Below, piece after piece: positions 22,916-35,400 of a stretch of 64,000 nt of DNA (within the stretch, counting starts at the first letter, position 1; each line of letters starts with the position of its first letter). The stretch is from Chelonoidis abingdonii. Taxonomy: Eukaryota; Chordata; Testudines; Testudinidae. Location: contig NC_133769.1 of the NCBI RefSeq assembly GCF_003597395.2, positions 181,067,432-181,131,431 on the forward strand, given 5' to 3'. Both the position numbers and the translations under genes were made by a program. The notes under the pieces were generated by a model, which worked only from the letters and a program-made list of their open reading frames with translations, did not search any database and had not been told where the DNA came from.

Positions 22916-25138
22916 GGTAAGAGAAGGAGCCAAGAGCAACAAGGACTCTGACTAGCTAGCAGGAAAGTAGAAGGAAAGGAAGGAGTCTCTCCCTTCAGCA
23001 CCACCTACCATAGTAGCAAAGTCAAAATTTAGGAGACCCCAGCAGGGAGGTTGGGGAGCTGTAGGAGAGGCCAGAAAGAGGAAAGTTATGTAGATGTGGT
23101 CTCTATGCAGGAACTAGGTCATGCCTTGAGAGGCACAGGTCACCAGATCTGTGGGGTTCTATTTACAAATGGCTCTCTCTTACCCCATCACTCCCCAAAT
23201 GTGGGGTCATTCTCTCCCAGTACCCAAGGCATGGTAGTGAGGTGGCGCCAGGAAAACAATGTTGATAGATATGGCAAGGGGGAAAAAAATCTCAGACAAA
23301 ACACATTTTAGTAAAATTTAGCTATCATCTTTTGAGCTTTGGCACGCAATTTCCCTTTTAGAACATTTTAGCTCAGCCTTCTTAGGTCTTCAGAGGCTGC
23401 ACTGACAAGCAAAAGTCTAATTACCTTGTTTAGTTTGCTATTTTTATCATGCTCTGAAATCTTTATCGTCATTTCACTGTGAAAAGAAGTTTTTGTTTAA
23501 AAGAGGTTTCTTCACTAATATCCTTGCTGGGGTAATACTGCACCAGAGAGGCCTTTGATTGTTTGCTTGTGTTCAAATTACCATTAATCCTGTTTTCCTT
23601 TGAAAGTCCTTCCTGTGGGTGGAGGAGTTTATTCTTCTGCTTGGTTACAACCACACACACAAAACATACAGAAAATAAAATGCTTTGTCTCTCAGGATTC
23701 ACTCCTTTTGTCTCTCTTTATGCTGTATCAAAAAATTTCAATAAAACCTATTGAGTAATAACCCTGTAATAAGCATAAAGACATGAAAGTGGAATATAGC
23801 ACATTGACAAACCACTGGGGCTGAACACATAAAGCAACTTCTTTTCAGCAAAGAAAAGCTCTTTTGAGTCAATTCCGTTTTAACCTGAAGTTTTTGTCAA
23901 CCAAAAAAAAAAAATACATAAATCTTTTGCTTATGGAAACAAAACTTCTGCATCACAGAGGTGTGAGAAAAATAAATATATAAGTTTAGCTTTTCTGTGC
24001 CATGTATTGTGTTCATGTTCTGCATCTGGCTTCAATAAGCAGCACTACTAGCCTTACCAAAGAGAAACCATTACCAATACAGAAGCTAGCACTTACAGTA
24101 GAGAGAGAGAAAAATCAAAAGACTTTTAAAAAAATCCTTACAGATGTGAAAAAATCAGATATTTGTACATTACATTGTGTCATACACCAATGGGCAGTGC
24201 AATTACAGCAGGTAAAATATTTGAAAATTGGTATTTTCTTCATGTCTGTGGGAAAAACATGAGTAGAAGAATACTTTATAAAAAATGAAAGAGGGAAAGA
24301 ACATAGAACAAAAATAATAGAAATTATAAGTACTATTGTAGGGTTTAAATTCTCCACTGTAAAAGCAAAAAAAAGTGTGTCGGGGGGAAATCACATCATC
24401 AGGCATAAATTGGTCCATTGCAGCAGAAAAAGAAAATGCTGAAAATGAGAGAGGCATTTTTACAATAGTATGATGCCTCTGATTTTATGGGTCTTCCCAG
24501 TTCTCCTAGTTCACTCGCCTGACTATACTCCCTTTTTTCAGTGAATGTTTTATGGTTGGTTCCCTTGCTGAGTACTTTTAACTGATATGCAGCAATGCCT
24601 TGTTCTCATTACCACCTCCTCTCTTGGCATGCTTCCTGGCTTTTCTGTCTTAGACCAATTCAGTTTTCCCTTTCATACAGTGCTATTAAATAACAGCATA
24701 TGATTCTAGAATGAGCAGTAGACATGAAAACAGTTACTATCAGTGCCATTTGGGATAGCAGTAATAAAACTTTCACAGAGGTGTATCAGGTTGAAAAGGC
24801 CACTTGCTGTTATATTTTAAAAACCTCATAAAATCCACCTCTTAATCTGTGTGATAAGGGATTAAATCAAAGTGAGGACACCAAAGCCTGTACCTATTGT
24901 GACAGGAATCACAGCCTCCTTTTCCCATAACCAAACCTTGGAGAGGAAAAGCAATTCAGGTGCACCCATGTGATGTCTTACTTCTGTCCTCCTTCATAAG
25001 TCTATTACATCGCTATCATCTGCCCTAGCCTGCATGCTCCCAAATCTTATGTTTGTGTTTTGAGAAAGAGACTACTGCAATCTAACTCCTACTGAAAAGC
25101 AACCCTCATCTGAAAATTGGAGGCAATAAAATGACTAC
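22916..25138. other. Unannotated stretch
   Basis: AT-rich with no supported gene or repeat. Open frames near 23469-23754 and 24002-24457 overlap on opposite strands and show no motif. Confidence 0.45.
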
Positions 25139-25139
25139 A

Positions 25140-25985
25140 TTGTTTTTATTGGTCCTCCGAGTTCGACGATGACTATGACATCACTGACTGGTTTGGTTTC
25201 TGTGAACACTTGAGTGACTGATCAGGCCAATTTGAGCTTTGAACCATCTGTGGCACACTGAATAAGAGATGCCGCTATGGGTTACTTGACTAACAGCAGA
25301 CATGTTGCAAGATTCACGTGCTGGCACTTCTGCTCTGCCTCAGCAATTCTCCTCTGCTCAGAGACTGTAGCTCCAGTATGGACGAGGCTTTACCAGGTAG
25401 AATGATCATGAGTGACATTTTCCCAAAACTCTAGGTCAATGATGAAACACCTCATGAATAACTTTACAGTGTCTTTGATACGTTTCTTCTGGCCTCCCCG
25501 AGAGCACTTTCCCTCCTTTAGCTGACCATAAAAGATCTTCTTGGGCAGTTGCTCATCTGACACTCTGGTGACGTGGCCCACCCCTCTCATCTGTGCTTTT
25601 ATCAGCAAAGTATGGATGCTTGGAATCACCTGCCCATATTAGAATCTCAGAATCAAGAACCTTGTCTTGTCATCTTATTCTCATCCGTTTCCTCAGACAG
25701 CCCATGTGATTCAGCTTCATAACATGGAATCTATACACTGTCCCGGTGTTGCATACATACATCAGAGTTGGCCACATGATGGTTTTGTAGACCTTCAGTT
25801 TTGTTTGTTGACTAATACCTCTGCACTCTCACATATTTGCATGTAGTCTGCCAAAGGCCCCACTTGCTTTGACAATTCTGGAATTGGTTTCATCATCGAT
25901 GTGAACTGCACGTGAAATATACTGCCGAGGTAGCTGAATTTCTCCACTGCCTGGTGGGTTCACTGTGATAGTATGTTGTACTGTA
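25140..25985 (-). mobile_element. LINE reverse-transcriptase C-terminal fragment, minus strand
   Basis: Translated on the minus strand, successive broken frames give ISRAVHIDDE-like and TVYRFHVMKLNHMGCLRK segments. An open 79-codon stretch (25390-25629) then contains PSIHTLLIKAQMRGVGHVTR, LPKKIFYGQLKEGK and GGQKKRIKDTVK. This order is that of the C-terminal end of a widespread class of LINE endonuclease-reverse transcriptases. I cannot place the clade with confidence; it is not the CR1 type seen elsewhere in the window. The copy has stops and frameshifts and is dead. Confidence 0.8.
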
Positions 25986-25989
25986 ATAT

Positions 25990-27100
25990 TACAGTAAAAT
26001 GACTAAGTACAGTAATTTAAACAAACTACATGCAGCTACTGGCCCTCAGAAGCATCAAACATGTAACCCTGCATCCGTCATCATCAATAGTGACATCCAA
26101 AACATTTTCTACAAATATTGGCTCAATTTTTTGTTGTGAATTTGCTTTGACTATGCCCACACTGCTTTTAGTTTTACTTCCCCTAAACATTCATGTGTTA
26201 TTATTTTATTTTTTTTACAGGTGTCTATGTTTAGAAAAAGCAAATTTACAAATCACATGAGCAAATTTTCAGGAACATCAAATTTGGATTTCCATATGCA
26301 GATATTTGTGCTGGTAGTGCTTGCTCTTTCATCCAGTCACAGCTAACCTACAAAATCTGAATGGCAAATTGCAATACAGAGATTTTTATTTTTTCACAAT
26401 CAATGCATAGAATAAAACTAACTAAATAAATAAAAAGCAAAAAGATAGGTTGAATACTTTCAAAAAATGAAGAGATTCAAGGATCTCTTTGTGAAAGTTC
26501 CATGAGCAGAAAGAAGTTAAATTCAGATAAATTGTTACCAGTTATTTTCTTAGGTCTTCTAAAGAACCATAAATTAAATTAACTACAGTGCCACACAAAA
26601 GAATAAGTTTTGACACCTACAGGATTCACCTAAGAAAAGTGAGAATAACTGTGCAGTATCACTAATATACTACACGGAGAAATTTCTCTCTTCATCACAG
26701 GTATAGGATGGGTGACCCACAAGAGAGGAAAGAATTTCCATTTCATTTTACCACTATATACCGATCTGTGGTTTCACAGGTTCTACTTTGTTCTTGCTCA
26801 TTTTCATTAGTAAAGGCACCACCAGTACAGCAAAGGGGGTTTGCCGTGGAAGCTATATATAATAGCATTTATAATATTACTTATAGTGCATGTAATATTA
26901 GGAATTGTTTACATTATTTTGAAGTTAGACAGCAAGGTTGATTTGGGACCTTGGAATGATAGATGCTGGTAGCTGTCTAAGGGGTCCACATTTAAGAGAG
27001 AGAAAGCTTTTACAGCTACTGGCTCTTCATGGTTTGGTGACAGGCCAATCCTCATCCTCTTTTTCTCTGCACTTCAGGTTTTTGAAGAAGATCCCTGAGC
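25990..27100. other. Unannotated stretch
   Basis: No supported feature. A 77-codon frame (26708-26941) begins after an acceptor-like CTCTTCATCACAG, but it has no recognisable motif. Confidence 0.4.
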
Positions 27101-27102
27101 AG

Positions 27103-27172
27103 TGTGAAATCCTGGCCTCACTGAACTCAATGGGCATTTCACCATTGACTTCAATGAGGCCAAGATTTCATT
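27103..27172. repeat. Imperfect palindrome, CCTGGCCTCACTG family
   Basis: GTGAAATCCTGGCCTCACTG...CAATGGG at 27103-27133 is inverted at 27143-27172 (CCATTGACTTCAATGAGGCC). A 9-bp loop separates the arms. It is an old dispersed hairpin-type repeat. Confidence 0.75.
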
Positions 27173-28382
27173 CAGGATCTTTTCCTCTTTAATGGCTGAA
27201 GAACCATGACTCTTCTCTCCCTGGTACGTCAGGATTGAGAGTCCATGCCTTAGTGGATTAAAAAGTCTTTTCACCTTGATGTAAGACAGATCTGTCGTGA
27301 TTGGCCAGGGCACTGACATTTCTTCAACATGCTCTATGGTTGGAGACTCAGACTATCAGGCAGTGGGTACTGGAATAGTTGTGTGCAGAGGATACCAATA
27401 CACTGAGAGACAGAACTGTTGAACAACAAAATAATTTTGGATCTATATAAGAAGAATAAAAGGGCTCAAGCATTACCTGAATGGTGTGTCACAACTCTCC
27501 AGTGACAGAAGCCTTTGACTTGGAACTTTGGGTTGAAATTAGAAGAACAGCTCAGATGCCGTAATTATTCTTGGAGTGCTTGCAGGGAGCAACAGTGTAT
27601 GAGAAAAGAACTTTCTCTCACAAACCGTCAGAGTATGAGTCTGGTCTCAATTATCGCTGATCCCCAAGAAAATTATCAAGAATCTTAAGAGTGGAGAACT
27701 GCTTGACAGTAGCGACCAATAGAATGCAGTGGTTCTTTGATTGCTAGAGAAAAGTGGACTGATTCAACTTTAATAAGTATGTGAAAACAAATGTTTTAAA
27801 AATGTTGAGTGCATTCAAAAAGGTTAACTAGAAAAACTGAAATTTCAAAAACCATAGGATATATAGGAATGTTGAAACATATTTAAGCTGATTCTATTTA
27901 AAAAAAAAAACTTTCAGGCAACTAATTTACTAGTAAGTTGATTTTTGTGGAATTTTAAAGAACCATAATTTATTTACTCAGGCATAAAAAGTGAAATTGC
28001 TCATTTTGTTATCCTGTACTATAATAAACATGCATATGCAGCATAAATACATGTGGTGTCTGTATTTTAGAATAGTGTTCCTAGGAATACAAGATCATTC
28101 AGATTCCCCTTAGCATCCAGCTGTTCTTACTTGGACACGTTATTGTGTTATTTTAAAGCACAGGATAGATAAGTTACATATGTGCAAATATAGCTACAAA
28201 AAGCTGTCTTGAGTTATGTTTCCTGAATTTCAGTTGGGCCTCAATTATTTTAATGTATATTTGTAACTTTTGAGGAACAAGAAAAATATCTAAAACTGTT
28301 AAACCAACAGCAAAGTAATTTAACTTAACAATCACTGATATTGTACATTTCAGCTCCACTTATCTCACATTTATTTCCATAG
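27173..28382. other. Unannotated stretch
   Basis: No recognised gene or repeat up to the exon-like segment at 28383. Confidence 0.4.
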
Positions 28383-28429
28383 GAACCATACTGTAAAGAA
28401 AATGATGACAACTTCAAGAAAACAGTAAG
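28383..28429 (+). other. Candidate short exon (47 nt)
   Basis: A pyrimidine-rich tract ending ATTTATTTCCATAG precedes an open 47-nt segment reading EPYCKENDDNFKKTV in the first frame. It is followed by GTAAGCATCC, a strong donor context (AAG|GTAAGC). An alternative donor five bases earlier (ACA|GTAAGG) would give exactly 14 codons. I do not recognise the protein. Short segments flanked by AG and GT are common by chance, so this is a candidate only. Confidence 0.25.
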
Positions 28430-28939
28430 GTAAGCATCCTATCAAGGGAAAAAGTTAAAGTTCCAATCTGTAATACTATGTTATAGAACAATTGTAATAC
28501 CCAATAATATTGTTTGCCTATATTAAAAATAATTACATTTTCAATTTATCCTCTGTCCTGCCATACTAACCTATACTAGGCATATATTCTTACCTTGCTA
28601 CGCTCATATAATGAGCATACAACTGTCTGCTCATAGCCAATAAATACATTTGCCTCCAAAATCTGTCATTGCTCTAGCAGCCAAATTCCACCCTTGGATG
28701 AGCACAAAATATTCCACCTTTTTTCAATGGGAGATATGGAGATACAGCACATTTGTAACTTTTGAGAAACAAGAAAAATATCTGTATTGGAACAGTATAT
28801 CCCAGGTCAGAATTTGGCCCTATATTAAGCAAATAATATGTTTTCACCATCCACATCTCAATTATAGGCATAACTGGTAGTTACATCTGTAACTAAGCCT
28901 GCCTAACACTTTCCATTATAATACCCTGTTTTGCTCTTA
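28430..28939. other. Unannotated stretch
   Basis: AT-rich, with no recognised feature. Confidence 0.4.
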
Positions 28940-29275
28940 GGTGGAATGGTGGCCATGGGGCTCCATGCACAGGCCTTGCCCGCAGGCACCGCCGCTACAG
29001 CTCCCATTGGCTGCGGTTCCCAGCCAGTGGGAGCTGCGGAGTTGGCACTCAGGACAGGGGCAGTGTGTGGAGACCCCCTTTCCTCCTCCGCACCTAGGAG
29101 CTGGAGGGACATGCTGGGTGCTTCCTGGGAGCTATGTGGAGCTGGGCATGTTTCCTGTGAGCCCTGCTGAGACCAACTGGACTTTTAGTGTCCCAGACAT
29201 CTGTGCTGACTGGAGCCACCAGGGTCCCTTTTCGACTGGGTGTTTCAGTTGAAAACTGGATGCCTGGCAACCCTA
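28940..29275. mobile_element. GC-rich MITE fragment ending GCCTGGCAACCCTA
   Basis: A sharply GC-rich block contains a CTCCCATTGGCTGCGG / CCAGTGGGAGCTGCGG near-palindrome. It ends with AACTGGATGCCTGGCAACCC and TA, the terminus of a TAGGGTTGCCAG-type repeat in minus orientation. The opposite terminus is not recognisable, so the copy is truncated. Open frames here reflect base composition. Confidence 0.65.
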
Positions 29276-31774
29276 AATCTGAGGGGGGAGGAAGGGAGTA
29301 CAGGAGCAGAGAGTGAGAACCGGCAAAAGCCTGGGGAGGCATGGGAACAGCAGGGTCAGGAGCTTGGAGGTGGGGTAAAGAAGTGGAAGAGCAGACAGTG
29401 ACAGGAGCAGAGGGGAAAGTTGGAACATGAGAAGGTGGACAGGAGGAGGAGTTTTGGGAGCCAGAGGAAGATGACAGAGGCTAGATCTCAGAGATGGGGG
29501 GGCAATAGAGACATAAACAGACAGAGGCAGAAGAATTTACAACCACAGATCACAGTTCCCTCCAGAATTTGGATTCCTGAGTCTCTACATTCTTCTGCTG
29601 CTAGCAAATAGCTGTGAAACCCACTGGTAATGTATGTCTCTTCCCCCTCTAGTGGCTGGTCCATACATGGCAAAGGTCTGTGCTATGGGTCAAAAAATAT
29701 CTACCCCACTAGTGACCCATGCATGGGGGTCACTGTAGTTCGACACTTGTTTTTTTAATTTGCTTTTGTAAAAACTTAGGCAGTTACATTAAAAAGTTAG
29801 GCAATGCCAGAATTAAGGTTACCTGTGAGACTTTAATTTGGCCCCCTGAATTATGATATACTCTTTGATTACATGATCACATAGTATTTTTCCCCCCACC
29901 AGCATTCTTTTCATGTCCTTTTTTGGCTGTAATGAACTATTAGTACCAAAGTATTGGAACTAGGCACCCAACCAACCAAACCTTATTGATTATTTTCTCT
30001 ATTCTCTCTTAAAGCACAATTTCTTGCTTTTATATCTGCCTCTCCTTTTCTCTACTCCAGCAATGATTTCCCCAAGACCTAATTCTTTCCTTTGTAAATG
30101 AAAATAGGTTATTGTAGTGGGACTCACTAGCAGTATTACAGTTCGGGGTCTGGCAGTATTTCTAATATAAAGACTGTTCTAAAGACTCAGACTGGAATGG
30201 CTTCAAAATAACCCTTACTGAGTAAATTAAAGTAAGTTTTAAAAATAATTGTCTTTGATTGTATTTCTTTGAGAGACCATTAGGGCCATATGAGGCAAAG
30301 GACACAATGACACTTCTTCACATGGAGTTATGTACACAATTCCTGTCTTTGCTATTCTTTCATATTTACCCAAGAAACCAAAACAGTAACTATCTATACT
30401 GGTAAATAATAGTTTATAACATCACAACTACTATAGTACCATCTGACTCTCAGTCCTGACCACAGTTCAATGTAATAAATAGAATTTTGCTCACTCACAC
30501 CGATAGGTTGTCGTTAGTGGATAGAATATCATTGTTGTCTTTGTCACTACTAACCGGCAGCCTCTATTTACCAGCATGCAGCATATGACATGTATGTGAG
30601 TACGTTACACCTTGAGGGAGTGAGGCAGCATTATCATTAGCTACTATTTTCTCAATTATTCAAATTTGCATAGAAAGCCATTATTGATACACAACTTTAA
30701 GGGATATCATAATATTTTACTATACAATTTCATCCACAGACTATGCCAAAGGACTATATTCTGTCACCCTTACTTGCGTTGATGAATACATTACTCTGCC
30801 AGTAGCCCCACTGATTTCATTGGAATGTCTTTCCAAGTTAGGTACTATTCTGAATGGATAAAGATGGCAGAAGAGGGCCCAAAGTGATTAACAATCTGAG
30901 CTAATGTCCCAAAGAAGCAATAAGATATTCAGACTGATGGCTAAGATCTGGGCTGGCACTCCATCCTTAACCTATGCTGTTTGGCCTCGGTTTACTGATA
31001 AGGCACACATGCTCTGTAGGTCATCAACCTCTGAAATACAGACACAGTAGGATTAGTAAAACTGTGAAGTGTTATCTTAAGCATCTACTTGCACTCTTTT
31101 TTCTTCCTTTGTGGATTTAAGTCAGTTCCTTAAAATATAGCCTAATATAATTTTTGTGGTTTAACAATAGACTGACTAATGGAGGACAAATGACAATTCC
31201 CTCTGCAGCTCATTTTCAGCATCATAGGTTTGTTTGAAAATGCTCTCTTTTTTAGCTCACCAGACAAACTCTCAACTACCTATGAAGCAATCATAGAAAC
31301 CTCCCTAGTAACATGAGTGCTGTATAATAACATTTTCTAATAAAAGCATCCTCCATAAAGCACTTTGAGATGCCTTGAATATAAAAGGCCCTATGTCAAA
31401 TAACATTCTAGTCTTATCCTATTTAATCCTGTTTTTCACATTAATTGAAATGTGAACAGGAGCAAAACTCATAAGCAGAATATTTATAATTAATAATGTT
31501 TACACAAAAAGAAATATTATATAACTCAGATATTTTGTAGTTTACCTTCTATAGAAAGCACAATAAGCATATATCTTATAGAGTACTTAAAGCACTCTTG
31601 AAGCGTGATATTCTATTCATGGCATGTAGCTGAATAATACAATAAAAAAAGTGAACAGCATTAGTCACTCCTTTGGTGCTACACAATGACAGTCTTTCAC
31701 TATTCTTCTATGGCAGAAATCAAATGTTTGGACTATTATACCTGGACATGGGACAGACACAAAGGAGAGGAAGA
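29276..31774. other. Unannotated stretch
   Basis: About 2.5 kb with a purine-rich block at 29280-29520 and otherwise AT-rich sequence. No gene, RNA or recognisable transposon is supported. Confidence 0.45.
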
Positions 31775-31994
31775 ATGTTCCAGCAGTTAGGGCACTAGCC
31801 TGCAACTCAGAACACCAAGGTTCAGATTTCTGCTCTGCCACAGACTTCTTGCATGACTTTGGGCAAATCACTTAGCTTCTCTATTTCTCAGTTCTCCATC
31901 TGTAAAAGTGGAGATGACAGAATTTCTCTACTTCACCAGGGAGTTGTGAGGCACTCAGATACTACAGTAATGGAGGCCAAGGACCATAGCTATC
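31775..31994 (+). mobile_element. MIR-like CORE-SINE
   Basis: A tRNA-derived head contains GTTAGGGCACTAGCCTGCAA and the B-box-like GGTTCAGATTTC. It is followed by a MIR-like core: CAAATCACTTAGCTTCTCTA, then CTCAGTTCTCCATCTGTAAA. The 3' part includes GTGAGGCACTCAGATACTAC. The order and content fit vertebrate CORE-SINEs transcribed by RNA polymerase III. It is directly followed by a Harbinger-like MITE. Confidence 0.85.
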
Positions 31995-31997
31995 TTA

Positions 31998-32296
31998 GGC
32001 CTGGTCTACACTGGAGAGTGGGGGGTGTCAATGTAAGATATGCAACTACAGCTACGGGAATACCATAGCTGAAGTCAACGTATCTTGTTCCGACTTACCT
32101 CCTGTCCTCACGGTGTGGGATCGAAGGCCGCAGCTCCCTCGTTGACTCCGCTACTGCCACTTGCTCCGGTGAAGTTCCGGAGTCGATGGAGAGCGCGTTT
32201 GGGGATTGATATATCGCATCTCAACGAGACACAATATATTGACCCCCGATAAATCGATCGCTACCCGCCAATACGGCAGGTGGTCTGGACGTACCC
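31998..32296. mobile_element. Harbinger-like MITE, CpG-rich copy (299 bp)
   Basis: Ends GGCCTGGTCTACACTGG and GTGGTCTGGACGTACCC are imperfect inverted repeats flanked by TTA (31995-31997 and 32297-32299). The body is from the same family as 22619-22912 but keeps many CpGs (for example ATCGATCG and AGAGCGCG). That suggests a younger or less methylated copy. It has no transposase. Confidence 0.85.
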
Positions 32297-32362
32297 TTAG
32301 ATAGGGTGTTTGTATCAAGGGTTTTCATAACTTTGAGGAAGTCCAGTCTCACAGAAAGTGCC

Positions 32363-32459
32363 TAATTCTCCTCTGACTGCCCTGCTTTTACACTGGTGTA
32401 ACTCAATTGACTTCTGTGGAGTTGCTCCTTATTTACACTGGTATAAGTGAGAGGAGAAT
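32363..32459. repeat. Imperfect palindrome, TTACACTGGTGTAA family
   Basis: AATTCTCCTCTGACTG...TTACACTGGTGTAACTC is inverted as GAGTTGCTCC...TTTACACTGGTATAA...GAGGAGAAT. This is a common hairpin repeat. It carries no coding content. Confidence 0.8.
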
Positions 32460-32460
32460 C

Positions 32461-35400
32461 AAGCTGAGGAACCTTGTAGCTTGAGGCCATCTCTATTTAA
32501 ATGTAACAAACAGAAGGAAGTACACCAAGAACTCAAGTGTGTTTCAGATTTAGTAAGAAAAAAATGTATCCAGTTAAAAATGGAAAGTGTCATAAGCAAA
32601 TAGTAGGTATGCATAGAAAAGGCAAGAGAAAGCTGCATGGGCAACAAAGAAGCGAAATTCACAGAGAAATAGTGGACACTAATGATATATAAGTCCAAAA
32701 CAAAAAAGAATTTACTTTTCAATAATCCATCTTAAAAATAATCAAACCGGTCTTTCATTCAGGATGTGCAATGGAATGTGTCATATTATATTCCAGTGCC
32801 AGTAGCTGGCTAGAAAAGGTCTCCAAAAATCATCAAATATACAAAAACAAAGGCTTTTAAGTCATGAATCTAGTAGAATCCATGAAGTATGATGGACTGT
32901 TTATAACATATTGAATATAAAAAATACCATGCCTTTCAGACACCTGGATAGCTTGAGGTTTGTCTCTACAGCCACACAATAACTAGCCAGGCAGACCCTA
33001 CTACCATGCACTAAAAGTGCCATAGTGCACTTTGAACTAATACGGCCATTTCACCACTGGAGTAATAGAAAAGCCAAACAGGTGAGCTCCATATCTGGTG
33101 AGGAAGGAGATAGCTCAGAGCAGATCTTGTTGCTAGTGGCTAAAAATCATTCAAAATATGGAGCTGCACAGATAGATGGATATCTGTACAAGCAAGACCA
33201 ATCTCTAGGATGAATGGCAGGGAACAGCAATTTCCTGGAATACATTCCGAAGTGAGGTTTTAGATAAACTGATTCAGCCACTTGAGATTCAGAATGGGAG
33301 CTTGATGGGAAATTTCTCCCATCCAGGGACACAATCATAAAGCCTTTCGGATTACAAGTTATCCTTTTGCTATGACTCTAGTTTCTGGGAGGAATTATGG
33401 AGGAAAGTGATTGTCAGGTTACACATCAGCCTTGACGCTTTCTTCCCCTTCTCTTCAGCTCAGAGATACACTGCCAAACAAACAAATTAAAGACAACGCT
33501 TGGGAGCTTAATGTTGCTGTGATCTACCTCCAGAGAGGACAAGAGAAAAAAGAAATTGAATGCTAGGTAGAGGGAACCAACAAAGTTTCACCAAGCATTG
33601 GTTATGTTGTAAGTCAAATGAAGGAGAAGGGAAAACTTGATCAATTACAAACAGATAGGGTGAACAAAGAAAGGATACATTATGGAAGAGATACATTTAT
33701 TACCTTTTTTTTTTTTAAAGGTTTTATTGTTCTCCTACAGACAACAACCTTCTCCCTGTTTTGGTGTCATGCAGAGGGATCACCACCAGCTCTTTGATCA
33801 TACAAAATTCATACATTCTGTAATAACATGCGATGTTCTGAAACCGATAAGTTACAGAAATGAGAAGCAAATAAGACTGTTTTCCCTTCATTTAAGAGCT
33901 GCTAAAGGATATAATCTCTTCACGTCTTCATGATTATGGTAGTGGGAACATAGCTACTACTAATTACTGCACTGTAGAATTTGAAATAGTTTCAGAGAAA
34001 AACAGCTGAACCAGCTGATTAAAATATTACTATCTAATTTAAAGCTGCTGCAAGCATAGGATTGTCAGGAGAACAGAGTGAGGAAGAACAGAACTGGAAG
34101 AGTTGCGGTAACTGCTGCACGGAGGGGTGGAAGCCGTGGAGAAAAGACTGCTTCTGAGAGACAGCAATATGAGGAGCCATCCAATGTTTTTAAAAAATTG
34201 AAATTCAATTCTTCAGCATACTCCCTTGCTAGATAAACTTGAGTAGGTAAGATTCCTTAGTTCATGATTCCCCACCAATTGGCACACCCCAAAAATATCG
34301 TGTAATTCAGTGTCCTAGTATTCCCTCATTCTGCTTCCTTGCAATATTTAAGGCCCAGATCCACAAAGGTATTTAGGCTCTGTACTTTCACTGAAATCAG
34401 TGGAAGTTTGGAGCCCAAAATGCCCCTTTGAACCTGGGACTAGCTGCCTTACTTGTTTATCTTTGACCACACAGAATTTTATTTTGTAAAGTGTATGTCA
34501 CGGATAACATTTTATGCTCCAGAATTAGAGAGTTACAGAAGATGTTTTGTGGACAGAGGACAATATGTGGAATAAATCCATACAAAACTAGCTGTTCAGG
34601 TGAAGTTTAGGTTGAAAGGACATTTTTCTCATGAATTTGAGAATTTAAATGTCAGAAAGCCATCGGTAAGGTTGTACTTCAAAACCAATTCGCAGTTACA
34701 CTAAAATGATCTCCACAACCCTTTACTCTGCCGTAGTACATTGTGACATTAAAGAATCCTTAGATTGGCTTAAAAAGTATTGCTTACAGTTATTTTTAAC
34801 AGATCGGCTTACGAAAATCAGTGTGTTAAGTTGGACATCTTTAAGTAATGGAGAAAAATACTGAACTGATTTATGGACCAAATATACAACTTTCATATAT
34901 GAATATCTAACCTGCAAGGTGATTTGCCATTATGTTTTGATGCAAATTACTAGCAAAATGAAGTCTATAGCTTATGACTGTGGACATCAGCAATTTTCAA
35001 CAGGTACTGAGAGAAAAAGATTACAGTGCCATTCTTTCAATCTTGACACATGACTTTACGGTCCATTTATGCATGCAAACCTCGTTTTGAAAATGGCTTG
35101 AATAATGTATGACACCATAAGAAAATACAGTATTTAATTTTATGTAATTTGTTAATTAAGAATACACAGTAATTCTGCATTTGAACTTTTAACTCATGGA
35201 ACGGAGCAGAGCATATGCCTGCTTTGAATTTGAAAGTCGTTTTTCCTATCTGCCCAGCGACAGAATATATAAAGCTGGTATCGTGGAGATGTATACGGAA
35301 AGTGAATTTGAGAGAGAGTATATTTTTAAGTACAATTATTATAGTACCTCCACTGGGATCCTAATTCCTCCTGTATCATTACAAGCACTTGACCTGTACT

